The notes beneath the pieces are model-generated. The model had not been told where the DNA came from. It saw nothing but the letters and a program-made list of their open reading frames with translations, and searched no databases. From Chlamydomonas sphaeroides (taxonomy: Eukaryota; Chlorophyta; Chlorophyceae; Chlamydomonadales; Chlamydomonadaceae): a DNA stretch of 64,000 nucleotides. The position numbers were made by a program, and so were the translations under genes. Below are positions 1 to 12,132 of the stretch, piece by piece; within the stretch, counting starts at the first letter, position 1, and each line of letters begins with the position of its first letter. The stretch covers positions 240,241 to 304,240 of the forward strand of contig BDDC01000005.1 in NCBI GenBank assembly GCA_001662425.1, given 5' to 3'.

Positions 1-1053
1 TGGATTGGTTCCTCTTGCCTGCTGGTGCTGCCGTGTGCTGTGTGGCGTGCGTGATCTGACTCTGTGCACATCGATGTGTGGAGGGACAGCTCTACTCCTC
101 CTGCGGGGGGCGATGTAACGGACTCTTCGGCGGAAGGCGAACCGTCGCGCGGCGTTTGCTGGCCCCCGCTGCGCGGCCCCGGCCAGCGTGCTTCCCTAGG
201 GCCGTACCTACGGCGGTAGCTGTAGTGGCCCAGGGATCGGGTGCACCCCTACCTCGCACTCTCCCAACTGGCACGCTTCCCCTTGCTTGGGTGCCGGGAA
301 GAGGGCCCCGGCGTGGCTCGATCAGCTCGCTGTGGCCACGTAGCACGGCGCTCGCGACTATTGAGTCGTGGCGGGCACGCGTCGGCCAGTGGGCCGCCTC
401 AACGGGTTTGCGGCAGGGACATGCGGCACCCACTGCTCTGCTGAACGTCTGGGGCCGTAGCGGGCGCACCTGTTATACTGGCCGCCGCTGCCCACCACAC
501 CTCCTCGCTCACTGGGTTTTTGTTCAGTGCCTGCGCCGACTGCCCGGCGTATGGGGTTCCGTAATGCTGCCCACTTTCATGCCGCGCGCAATCACGCCGC
601 TGCAAGCTGGGAGAGGGCGTGGACCCCAGAAACGGCCAGGGCATGCAGGCGTGGCAGCACACGTAAAGTGGAATGGCGCCGTGAGGAAGCGGGTGGGTCC
701 GGAGCGCAGCGACACGATGCAGTTCGCTGTCTCTGGCAAGGCCCAGGGCCACGTTTACACGAGCCCCCGCGGCTGCAGCAAAGCTGCGTCGCGTCCTCCT
801 GCGCAATGCCGAGACCGCTGCACCCAGTTGCCGCCTCCATTAAAGTGGCGTCCTCCCCAGAACACACCACATCACACCAGAGCCACACAAGAGCCCTGCC
901 CGCTATCGCTGCGCACTCTGCCATGGCAGCTGCGCCCTTGCCCCGCCCTTTCACTCCCTTCGTCTGATCGCACTCCCACAGCTGTGCTTGCCGGCCCCCT
1001 CCGAGCCGCATACGTCACGTATCGGCAGTCCCGCGCCCCCGGCCATCACTGCC
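1..1053. other. No supported gene; left flank and 3' region of the sacsin gene
   Basis: Long open frames exist on both strands here, but they are low-complexity, lack recognisable motifs and read like random GC-rich sequence. A TGTAA motif on the plus strand at 114-118 could be the polyadenylation signal of a gene lying left of the window. This is only a suggestion, because no coding exon leading into it can be seen. Confidence 0.4.
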
Positions 1054-1058
1054 TTACA
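1054..1058 (-). terminator. Polyadenylation signal TGTAA of the sacsin-RING gene
   Basis: TTACA on the plus strand reads TGTAA on the minus strand, the usual chlorophycean polyadenylation signal. It lies 308 bases downstream of the sacsin-RING stop codon, a normal 3' UTR length for these algae. No other copy lies between it and the stop. Confidence 0.55.
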
Positions 1059-1365
1059 GCCCCTCCTGTGGCCCTCTGCATGCATTGCCCGTGGCCTGCC
1101 TCCATCCGCACGCTGTGCAGGTGAGCTGGGGAGTCTGCACTCCACGTCCCTCGCACCCGCGAGCACGTGGCTGGTCCCGTGACACTCGCGAGCGACACGC
1201 TCACGAACGGCCGGTCCAGCCCAGGCCATAGGGTAGATAGGGTTGCCCCGCAAAGCGCAGCGTGCCGTGCCGCTGAGCAGCTACGACATTGCGTGTCAGC
1301 GCAGCAACGCGGAGCTCCGGCTACTCCCTTTTGCTACATTCCGGCACCCACGCACCGCCCAGCCC

Positions 1366-1575
1366 CTACGCATTGTACAGCCGCAGCAGCGCGCTGCTCG
1401 GCTTGCGACACACGGGGCAGCGGTTGGTGCCCGCCGCCGTGGCGCAGCGGCTGCAGATGGTGTGGCCGCAGCCGGTGTAGGCGCAGTCGCAGTCGCGGCT
1501 GAAGCAGATCTTGCACTGCCACGAGCCGCGAGCCGCCTCGGCCTCAGAGGCAGCCGACGCAGCCTCGCGCTTGGC
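1366..1575 (-). other. C3HC4 RING finger (last exon of the sacsin gene)
   Basis: Exon 67 encodes 69 residues. After an Ala/Glu/Arg-rich helix it carries Cys-x2-Cys (CKIC), then CGH, then Cys-x2-Cys (CSRC) and a final Cys-x2-Cys (CPVC), the full C3HC4 zinc-ligand set in the right order. The protein ends 13 residues after the last zinc Cys, at the stop TGA/TAG position 1366-1368. The join to exon 66 uses a GC donor (intron 1738-1576) and keeps the helix in frame. RING fingers of this type recruit E2 ubiquitin-conjugating enzymes, so E3 activity is likely but inferred. Confidence 0.9.
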
Positions 1576-4500
1576 CTGCAGCACGTTGGACGCAGGGCCA
1601 GGCGATAGCAGGCGCGCAGTCGGTAGGCTGAGCGCGCAAACCGGCGGGTCCGTGGGTCCGCCGAACTAGCAACAGACCATCATCTAGTCGATCGCGCATG
1701 GCAGTACCCCTTCTGCGCCGGCCCTGCGCCCCACTCGCCTCCTGCAGCTCCGCGCGGACCGCCTCCACCTCCTCCGTCAGCGCCGCCACCCGCCCCAGTA
1801 GCTGGCCCGAGCCGGGGTCCAGCGGCAGGCCAGCAGCCGACAGCACGTCTCGCACCGCCGCCACCATCTCGTTCGCCGACACGGGGCCGGAGGCGGAGGA
1901 GGGCCCCGCAGCCGCGCCGCCGGCAGCGGAGCCGGCCGGCGGGGCCTGCGTGCCGCCCGGCGCGGCGCGCGCAGGCGAGGCCGCGGGGCCGGCTGCGCTG
2001 GCGGCTGGCGGCGGCACCGCGGGCTCAGCGGCCGTGCTGGGCGGGCCCGCTTGCCCAGACGGGCTCCTGCGCGGCGGTGGTTGTGGGTTGAGTCGCCGAG
2101 CCCGGCCCACCGGCCCGGCCCTGCTGCGCTGCTCCCCGCCCCCATGCGCCCATCCCCCCCGGCCCCACCTGAAGCTGAAGACTTGCGTGCTGAGCAGCGG
2201 CCGCACCTCCCCCGGCTCCACCTCCACCAGGACCCGGTACACGCCGCCGGAGCCGCCGCCGTCCGTGGGCGAGCAATGCGCGGCCACGCGGCCGTAGCAC
2301 ATGCCCCCCACGCCGCCGCCCCCCTCCGATCCAGCCTCGCCGCCGCCCAGCCGCCACTCCGCCGCCGCCGCGGCCGCGGCCGCTGCGTCCGCCGCCGACG
2401 CGGCCTGGGTGCTCCGCTGGTACGCCACCACCTCCCCGGCGCAGTAGCGGCGCAGGGGCTTGAGCTGCAGCAGCGCCGCGTCCGCGGGCAGCAGCGGCGC
2501 GCCGGGGCTGCCCGCCTGCGCGGCGGTCTCGAGGCCCGCGTCGAAGCCGCCCGGCAGCAGCACCGGCTGCAGCGCGGGCAGCTCCTGCGGCGGCGTGGTG
2601 AACAGCGGCTGCAGCGGCAGCACGAAGGGGCAGCCCAGCACGCGGCTGACCACGGACGCCAGCAGCCAGGACACGGGCAGGTGCGAGGGCGGTGTGGCCA
2701 CTAGTATGCGGCCGCTGCCGGGCCCCGCCCCGGGCTGGGACTCCTCCACGAAGTCAAACACCAGCCGCGAGGCGTCGGCATCGGGCGAGAGGGCCGCGCC
2801 CGTGGCCCGCAGCACGGCGGTGGTGCGCAGGCTGCGGACGAAGGTGAGGCGGCCGGCGGCGGCGCGCAGCGCGGACGCCAGCGCGTGCAGCGAGCCGCGC
2901 GAGGCCAGCGCGGCGGCGGGGCAGGCGCCGCCCGCGGCCGCGGCGGCGCCGCGCAGCAGCGGGCCGTTGGAGAGCAGCAGCGAGTGGGCGGCGGAGATGA
3001 AGGCGGGCGAGGCCAGCAGCGAGCGGGCGGCGGCCAGCGAGAGGCCCTGCGGGAGAGCGGCGGGCATTTGGCGTCATCGCCATTCAATCATTGACCCATG
3101 CCTCGCCTGGCCGCGCTTCCCCGTTCAGCCCCCCACCTGAATGCCCTCCACCGGCTCCAGGATGTGCCCCGGGTCCAACACCTCCTGCGCCACCGCCCCC
3201 AGGTCCGGGCAGCCCAGCCAGGCAGCCACCGCCTCGGGCAGCAGCGGGTGCGCCAGCGTCAGCGCGCGCGGGTCCAGCCGCCCCAGCAGCCGGCCCGCGG
3301 AGCCGCCCGAGCCGGCCAGGCCGCCGCCCAGGCCCGAGCCCACGCTCACGGCCGTGTGCGCGGGCACCAGCCTGGCGTGGGGAGTGGGGAGGCGGGCGGG
3401 GGCCAGGAGGGGAGGCAGGTACCTGGCTGGCAGCACTACGCGACAGCAGCGCTGCAGCGGCGTGTTGGCGTGGAGGCCCAGAGCCCAGCAGGCTAGGCGC
3501 CGGGCAGGAGCCACGCCCATGCGTCGCCACATCCCCAGTCCTCCTCCCCCGCTCGCCTGCCGTCGGCGGACAGCACCAGCAGCCGCCGCTCCTTGCGCGC
3601 CGCCGCCAGGTAGGCCACGTCAGCCACGGTGGCGCCGCCGGAGCCGCGGGCGGCGGCGGGCGCTCCTCCTCCTCCTCCTGCGGCCGGCCCCGTGGGGCTG
3701 GCTCCCGCCAGGTGGCACAGCAGCCGCAGCACCGCGCCGCGCTGGTTGGCGTTGAGCGGGGCGCCCCCCGCGGCCGCGGCAAGGGAGGCCAGCGACTCGA
3801 CCAGGTCCTGGCAGGCGGGAGAAAAAATAGGGGTAAGAGGATGTGTTGCCGTGTGAATAGCAGACTAGGAAAGAGGGAGGGGAGCGGGGGAGGCGCGGGA
3901 GGGCGAGGAGTGGGTCCGCCACACGCCTAGCCCCGCCGTTAGCCTCGCAGCTGGCCGCCCCCCGGGCCCCGCCTGCGGCCTCGGCTCGTCCTGCGCGCCC
4001 AGGCTCTTGAGCAGCGGCGTGAGAGTGGCCAGGGAGGGCGGCATCTCGTGGGCAAAAGGCGCCAGGTCCTCCTGAGGACGAGGGAGGGGCGGGCAGCCGA
4101 AGCGGGCAGGTCAGAGGCGGCAGGAGGATGGGTATGAAATGGGTAGAGGTCGCGAGAGGCGTGACGAAGGTCCCAGGGCAATCATCGGCCCAAGTTCCCG
4201 CATGTTGGTGGCGAAGCGCCGGGCTGGGTGCGTCCGGCTGCTGGCGCCCCACGCTGCAGCCGGCCCCTGCCGCACCTTGATGCGCACGAAGAGCCTTCTG
4301 GGCGGCGCCAGGGCCGTGCCGCGGGTCACCGGGATGAAGGCCACGTCGCGCAGCTGGGCGGCCTGAGGTGGGGCGAGTGGGGGGGGGGGACAGGGCATGC
4401 AGCGACGGAGGGTGAGCAAGGACGGCCAGCCAGCTGCGCGCAGCGTGGGGCAAGCGCGAGACGATGGAGCAGCCGGGCAAAGGCTGGGCAATGGACCTGT

Positions 4501-7500
4501 TCCTGGGGCCCTGCCTCGCTGTCGCACCTTTCCGCCCGCCAGCCCCTCCCTGTCCAGGTACTGCAGCACGGTGCGGAAGGCCTCCTCCACACCGCCCGCC
4601 GACGCAGGCCAGCCGCTGAGCGCGTCCTCGCCGCCGTCGGCGCCCACCTACATGCGAGGGCAGGGCGGCAGGGGGCAGGATGAAGGAAGGCGGACCTGAC
4701 AACCTTCGTGACATCCCCTGTTCTCCGCGTCCCCCCTGCCGGCCCCTACCCGCTTGAGGTGAGCCACCACGGCAGCAAACGGTGGCGGCGAGCGCAGCCG
4801 CAGCTGCCCCTGCGACGCGGCGGTGGGCGGCTGCCGCTCCGCCGCCACCACCGGCATGACCGACCAGATGAGCGGCCAGTCGGCGGCCGCGGCGGCGTCA
4901 GAGTAGCTGCGGGGGCGGGCGTTGGGATGGTGGGCACGTTTACGCAAGCGAGGGCAGCGTCGCAACACGCGGCATCACTTTCTCGCCCACAGACGCACGC
5001 TTGTCGTGTCCTGTGTTCCATGTCCCATGCGCGCTGCAACACAACACAGGGACCGCCGGCGGCGAGCACCCTCCCAACCCCTGCCCCCGCCTCACCGTGT
5101 GAGCACGCTCCTGGCCCGCCTGCTGCCCGGCAGCCCCAAGCAGGCCGGCACAAAGGCCACACGTCCCAGCGACGCCCACCAGTCCCGCCCCGCGCCGCCC
5201 GCCACCAGCGCAGCCGCGTGGGCGGCCAGGTGGCCCGACAGCGCCTCGGCGGCGGCGGTGACGCGCGCGCGGGCTCCCGCCACGGGCGCCGGCACCTCCG
5301 CCGCTCCGCCAGCCAGGAAGGGGTCTGCAAGGCGGGCGCAGCATCAAGCAATCAACACGCAAGGGCACACGACCTTGCCAAAGCGCCACCCAGGGAGCAC
5401 AGCGCGGCCACGCGGGCCTGGCTCCGGCGTCCAAAGCCGCACCCTCCAGGTTAGCCGCCTCCTCCAGCGGGCCCTCCGCCGGCGCCGTCACGGCCATGTG
5501 CAGCGCCTCGCCGCGGCCCGCCACCGCCTCCGCCGCCGCCAGGAAGGCCGCCGGCGTGACCGCGCTCTGCAGCCCGCAGTCCCGCAGCAGTATCAGCCAG
5601 GTCGGGAAGGCGAACTGCTCGCGCGGGAATGCGGGCGAGCCCACAAAGGCGGCCGCGAAGAGCGGGACGTCCGGGTCGTACAGCTCGCGGGGCCGCTTGG
5701 TGGAGCCGTCGGCGGTGAGCACGAAGGGTGTGTCGCGCAGGGCGGACACCAGCGACTCGTCGGAGCGCAGCCGGGGCCAGGCCGACTGCGAGCGTGGTGG
5801 GGCAGGTCGAGGGACGGGCGGAACCGGTTGCATATTGCAAGCAGGGGGCACAGATAGATGAGGGTGCAGCTGCGGAGGCAGCCTCAACCTCAAGCCGGCA
5901 GGTACCTGGATGTGGGTCAGCAGCGCGGCTGCCACGCCGTCCGGCAGCTCTCCCGCCGCCAGCGCCGGCAGCGCCAGGCCCGCCAGGAAGCCCGCCGCCG
6001 CCATCGCGCCCACGCCCAGCAGCGTGTACAGCCGCGAGGCGCCCTGCTGCGCCACCAGCAGGCGCTGCGGCACCGAGGGAGGCAGCGCCGCGGCCAGGCC
6101 TGCAGCGGGCAAGGGCGCACAGGGACACACACGTGAAGGAGCGCAGGAGACCCAGGCGGGCGGAGGGCGTGTGAGCGGCGCGGCAGCCCCGGAGCGTTCG
6201 TCCGGGGCGCCATGCATGGGGACGCCTCGCATCCGGCACCAGCTAAGACGGAAGGGTGTGGTGGGCTGCGAGGCGAATGACGGCGCTACGGCCTGCATCG
6301 CTTCCTCGGGTTGCCGTGCGCGTGCCCTCCCCCTCGCACCCGGCACAAGCTGCATGAGCTCCGGAGCGCACACCGCCGGCGCCACCGCCGGGCCGCGCCC
6401 CTCCGCCGCCGCCGCCGCCTCGTCCTCCGGCCCCAGCTCCAGCGCTGAGAAGCCACCGGCGTGGTTGGGGTAGAGCGGCAGGCGCCGCAGGAACAGGATG
6501 TCGGCCGGGTCAAGCGTGCTGGGCGTGGCCTCGCACAGGAGGCCCAGCACGGCGGCGCGCGTGCGCTCGTCCCAGGACGCCGCCACGCGGGCAGGCAGCC
6601 GGCCGCCGCACGCGCTGTCGAGCAGCCGCAGCCGGCACACGAACGAGGCCATGGCCGACCCGTGGGACGCTGCCGAGGAGCCGGCGCCGGGCAGCAGCGA
6701 GGCCACGCGGGAGGGCGCCGAGGCGGTGGCGGCCGCGGCGTCGGCGAGGCTGCGTGGCGGCAGCGCCGTGGGGCCGTCGGCGGCAGCGGAGGTGGAGGTG
6801 CCGGCGGCGTCGGACGGCTGGCAGTGCCGCCCGGCGACGGCGTCGTAGCGCGGGTCCAGGATGGGGCAGCCGACGGCGTGCAGTGCGGGCGCCAACCAGT
6901 CCCACGGCGCCGGCAGCGAGGGGGCCTGCGTAGGGGACCGAGTGTTTAACCGGCCACGAGTAAGGCGCCCGCACGGCGGCTTGGGGACGGCCGAGGCCAA
7001 GACAGGGACCCACCAGTGACGACAGCGACGGGATGGGTCCGGATGCCGCCAAGGCGCCGTCCTGCGCCGGCGCCGTCGTTGCAGGGGCGTCCTTGGGCGC
7101 CGTCGCCGAGGGCCGCGGCGCTGCGTGCGGCAGCCGCACGACGAGCCGTGCGTGGCGCAGCGGCAGCAGCACCCCGCTGTCGGCGCCCGGGCCCAGCACC
7201 GGCAGCAGCGGCCACAGCTGCAGCGGCTCCAGCCGGGAGGCCTCGGGGCCCGCGGCCTGTGGGGGGGGGGGGCAGCGGGCAGCGCAGCCCGGTGCGAGGC
7301 CGACCGTTAGGTGTGGAGCAGCACGGTGCGGCCCCATCCCTGCGACCCGAGCCATGCCCCCGCACCTGCCACTCCTGCGCCACCGCGAGGATGCCGTTGA
7401 TCAGCGTCCACAGCTGCCAAAGCCACAGGCCGCTGGGGCTGTCGCTCTGCGCGCTGACGCCACCGTCCCACGGCCGCCCCAGAGCCGCCACCGCCGCGCC

Positions 7501-10500
7501 GCCTGCCGGCCCGGAGCTGGCTGCTGCCGCTGCTGCTGCGGGGGCGGCCAAGGGGTGGTCCCAGCCCGGCGGCAGGGCGGTGCGCAGGTGGCGGGCCAGG
7601 TCCTCCAGGGTGTAGGGCCGCAGGGCCAGCGAGGAGCGGAACTGGGGGTCCTGGGGGCCGGAGCGCGAGAACAAGGCACCACACGAGTGAGGCGTGGCGA
7701 GGCGTGTGTGCAAAAGGTGGGCAGGTAGGCGTGTAGCAGGGCCTCATGTAATCGATGATAGCTGCTCTGAGACGCGCAGGCGCCGCCACGTGCTGCCGCC
7801 CCTCCCTCCCCTCCCGGCCCCGCCTTGAGGTGCGGCTCCAGCTTGGACACGGTGTCGGGGTGCAGCAGCTCCCCCGCCACGCCCGGGGGCAGCAGCGCGC
7901 AGGGGCTGGCGCCGGCCGGCAGTGGCGGAGCGGCCAGCAGGGTGCCCGAACCCAGCGCCTCGACGCCGCCTGCGGGAGACGGCGGTGCAGGGCATGGCCA
8001 CGAGAGCAGCAAGGGGTGGAGGTCAGTCCCGTGGTAGTCTCTCGATGCGGTCGCAGCATGGGCTGTACGCGGGCACCTGGTGCGGGACTCGGGGCCGCAT
8101 GGTGGCGCGGCCAGCGCCCCCCAGCGAGCGGCACTGCGGTAGCCTCACCCGCGGCGGTGGGCACTGGCAGTCCGCGGCAGTCCGCCAGCCGGGCCAAATG
8201 GTACTTGGGTCCCGGGGCGGCGACAGAGTTGGTGGCGGAGATGGGGTGGGCCTGCGGCCCCGGCCGCACCGGCTGCAGCGGCTGCGGCTCTACGCCCGAC
8301 AGGATGCCCAGCGCCTGCGGGAGGGCGCCGGCCGAGCAGGGAAGCTCGGCGGCGTGCGCTGTCTGCAGCCGTACCACGTGTTACAGGTGACCTGCCGTAC
8401 CTGCTGCCGCAGCTGGTCGTACAGGGCAGGGCCCACGAGATCGCCGACCACGTTGCGCATCTGCGGACGCGGCAAGCACACACGCCAGGCGGGATGACAA
8501 CTGTCACGTGTGAGGTGAAGGCTGGCGGGGCGGACCGCAGCGTACCGCGCCCATCACGCGCACACCTGGCCCACCCCACAGCCCAGCGCAGGGCCCCACC
8601 TGCGACGTGAAGCCGTCGATGAGCATGCCGCCCACCGTCGCCACCGCAGGCGGCACCGCGCCCGCCTCAGCGCCCGGGCTCGCAGCGCCGCCCGCCACCG
8701 CCGAGCCCGCCGAGCCGCGGCCGCCGTCCCCTCGCTGCCCCGCGCCTCCACTGACCGTGGCGCCTCCGCCCGACGCCTCCGCCACCAGGTCCGCGGTGCA
8801 AAACTGCAGCAGCTCGGTCGCCTCGAGCACCGTCAAGTTGGGCCACACAGGCTTGCCTCCGCTGGTGCTGGTGCTGCTGGTGCTGACGCCGGCGGCCAGC
8901 GGTCCCCCGGGTGTCGGGCCGGCGCCCCTGCGGCCCAGGTTGCGCAGCAGCGGCCGCACCACGGCGGGGCTCACGGTGCGCAGGCCGTGCACGTCGGCCG
9001 CCTCCAGGTGCTGCTTGACGACCCACGGGACGTCGAACAGCGGCAGCTGGCGAGCCATGAAGCCCTGCGGGGAGGTGGGGCATGGGCCGGGGGGCAGGGC
9101 CGGTTCAAGGGCGGCGGCAAGCGACGGGCAAGCTCCCAGGGGCCAGGGCCCGGCGGGCCCCCATGGGCCCAAGCGGTCGAGGAGGAGCCCCGTGGAGGCG
9201 CCCAGCGGCTCTCACCATGGCCGCAGTGCCCAGCCCCTGCGTGGTGGCCTGCAGGAAGCAGCCCTCGGGCAGGTGCACAAAGCGACCCGTGCGCAGGCGC
9301 CACAGCGGCAGCCGGCCCGCCGCGCCGTACATCTGCCGTACGGCGTACAGCGCCACGTCATCCGGGCTGCCGGAGCCGGCAGCCGCCGCCGAGGCGGCGG
9401 CCATGTCCGGAAACACGTCGTACAAGTGTCCTCGAGGGCCGTTGTACGAGTCGGGGGAGCAGAAGTACGACGCCAGCAACTGCCACGCGGACGAGGCGAG
9501 GTCGAGCACGCGGCGGTTGTGGTCGCAGCGGTGCTGCAGCAGCGGCGGCAGCGGCGCGGGCCCGCCGCCGCCTGCGTCGCCGCCGCCCTGCTCGCCCCGC
9601 GCGAAGGGCGACACGACGTGCTTGCCGTGGCGGCGCGAGAGGTAGAAGTGGCCCCCAAGCAGGAAGGGCATGCGCCCCAGCGCGGCGCCGGGCGGCGCTG
9701 GGGCCGAGGCCGGCGGCGGCGGCAGGAAGACGGGCGCAAAGAGGCCCGAGGCGGGGTAGATGTCTCGCTCGTCGTCACGTCCGATGCAGACGGCGGCAGC
9801 CGCCACAAGCTCGGGCCGCCCCCCGGCGGCGCCCGGCGGCAGCGGCACTCCGTCCGTGTCATGGCAGGCCGCCAGCAGCCAGCGCTCGCGGTACAGCGCA
9901 CAGCCCAGGCCATCGTCCAGGCCACTGCCGGGAGCTGGAGCCGGGGCTGGGGCTGGGGCCGCAGTTGGCGCAGCGGGGGAGGGCGCCGGCTGGGCGGTGC
10001 CATCGGGCGCCGGGGGCGGCGTCGAGGCGGAGGCGGCGGAGGAGGTGGGGCCTGCCTCGGGTGCGGCGGTGGCGACGTGCAGCAGGAGGCCGTTGTAGAC
10101 CATGACGTGCAGCTCCTGTGGGACGGAGCGCGGGGAACGGGGACGACAGGGTTGGTGCCAGGGACGAGCGCCCGGCAGCGCAGCTCTCAAAACGCAACCA
10201 ACCAGCAATCACTGAAGCAGGCGATGCTGTAAGGGTGGCAGCAGCAGCCGGCAGCAGCGCCTCTGCGCCGCTCCTTCCAGCGCCAAGCGCACGCACCAGG
10301 GGGCACATGTACTGCCGCGGGCCGTCGTGCCCGCGGCCCAGGCCGCGGCCAAACGCGTTCGCCAGCGCCTGCCCCAGCGCCGACGGGCCGCTGCGCCGCT
10401 GCCGCGCCGCCGCCGCCGCAGCGCCGTAGTCGGGCCGGGGCTTGTCCGGGTCCAGGGACACGCAGCTCGCCTGCAGCAGCAGCTCCCGCCGATCCGCACC

Positions 10501-12096
10501 AGCGGCCGCACTGCCGGCGCTGCCGGCCCTGCTGGCGCCCGCTGCATGGGCCGCGGCTGCCGCCGGAGCCGGAGCGGGCGGCCGCAGCCGCGACATTTCC
10601 ACGCCGGTGAGCGACGACAGGAACATGAGGCTGCGTGGCGCCTGCGCCGCAAACTCCCTCAGCGCCGCCTCCACGTCCGCCACGCCCACGGACGCCAGCC
10701 CGCCACCCCGCAGCCCGCCGCGCGGCGCGGCTCGGGTGCCGCCGCCGCCGCCGGGCTGCTGTTTGTGCGGTTGCGGCTCGGCGCGCAGCGGCAGCCGCAG
10801 CAGCGTGGCGGCCACTGGCCGTCGGATGTCGTGGCCGTCGGCAAAGGACCAGACGGAGAACTGGTCGGCAAAGGTGGACAGCAAGTCGGAGCCGACGTGC
10901 ACGTACTGCTTGGCGCGCGGCGCGGCGGCGGCTCGGTGGTGATGATGCGGCTGAACTGCGGCGCTGGACGCCAGGAAGGCGCCGCTGGGGTCGAAGAAGT
11001 AGGAGCAGGAGCCGGATACCACCTGCCCGGGTGCACGAGGCAGCGGGGTGGAGCGGGCGCCAGATTGGGGTGGCGGATGCGAGCGACACGCATACGCTGC
11101 TCAAAGACCGCTCCTGTCGGGCAGTGCAAGCTGGGCGCGAGGGAGGATCGCGGGGCCTCCCGCGCCTGCTTGGCCCTGCGCAGCCTGGCCCTGCCAGCGC
11201 GACGCATAGCGCCTGCCAATATGCTTTCCGGACACACGGGCCCTGCGCCGCACCTGCAGCAGCTCCGTGACCAGGAAGGCGCTCTGCAGCCCGGCGGACG
11301 AGTAGCAGCAGCTGCGGCCGCGGACCGAGGGCGGCTGCTGCTGCCGCGGCGCCAGCAGCCCAGCTAGCTCCTCGCCCGACAGCGCCACCTCGGGCAGCAC
11401 CACGCACAGCGCGGGGCCTGCGGGGCAGGAGAGCCACAGCCCACACGCTCGCGCGACAAGACAAGACAAGACAAGACAAGCGCCACCGGAACTAGGATGG
11501 AACCGCCCCGTGCAGCCCCCGCCTCCCGCAACCCGGCCGCAGCCTTCCCGGGCCCCCCCGAGACTCGCCTTGCAGCGCCGCCATGGACGGCTGCAGCAGC
11601 GACTGGTCTCCGTGGCTGCGGGTGTCCAGCATCAGCCGCAGCGACCGCAGCCCCAGCGCGTCGCTCAGCTCCATCAGCTCCAGCAGGAAAGACAGCGCGG
11701 CGGAGGGTCCGGAGGGCGCCGAGCCGGCAGCCAGGCCGCCGGACTGACGGGGGAGGAGGGCGTGCATCGACAAGCTGAAGCATCGGTCACGCGCAATGGG
11801 GTTCAGAGCGCAAGCGCGTAGCCCACGTTCCCAAAGTTAGCTAGAGCCTTCGCAGCCCGACTCCAGGCGCTTGGCCCCAGGCTTGTAGCCCGGACCCAGG
11901 GCGAGAGGGGCCCAGGCCCTTGGCCCCGACGTAGGCCTCACCGCGTCCGTGAGGCCCAGCCTCTCGCGCAGCTCGGCGGGCGAGGGGCAGGGCAGCGCCG
12001 CGGTTTGCTGCGCCTCCACCTCGTGGGCAGTACTGCAGTGCGGTGCGGTGCGGGCCGGGCAGGACGGGCTCGGGGCGTAGGCCCTGGTTAGTCGTC

Positions 12097-12132
<36 letters not shown>

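Noticed and set aside
8607..10232. 541-codon plus-strand open frame
   Set aside because: It lies antisense to exons 47-49 of the sacsin gene, is low-complexity, and has no domain; GC-rich coding sequence routinely leaves the opposite strand open.
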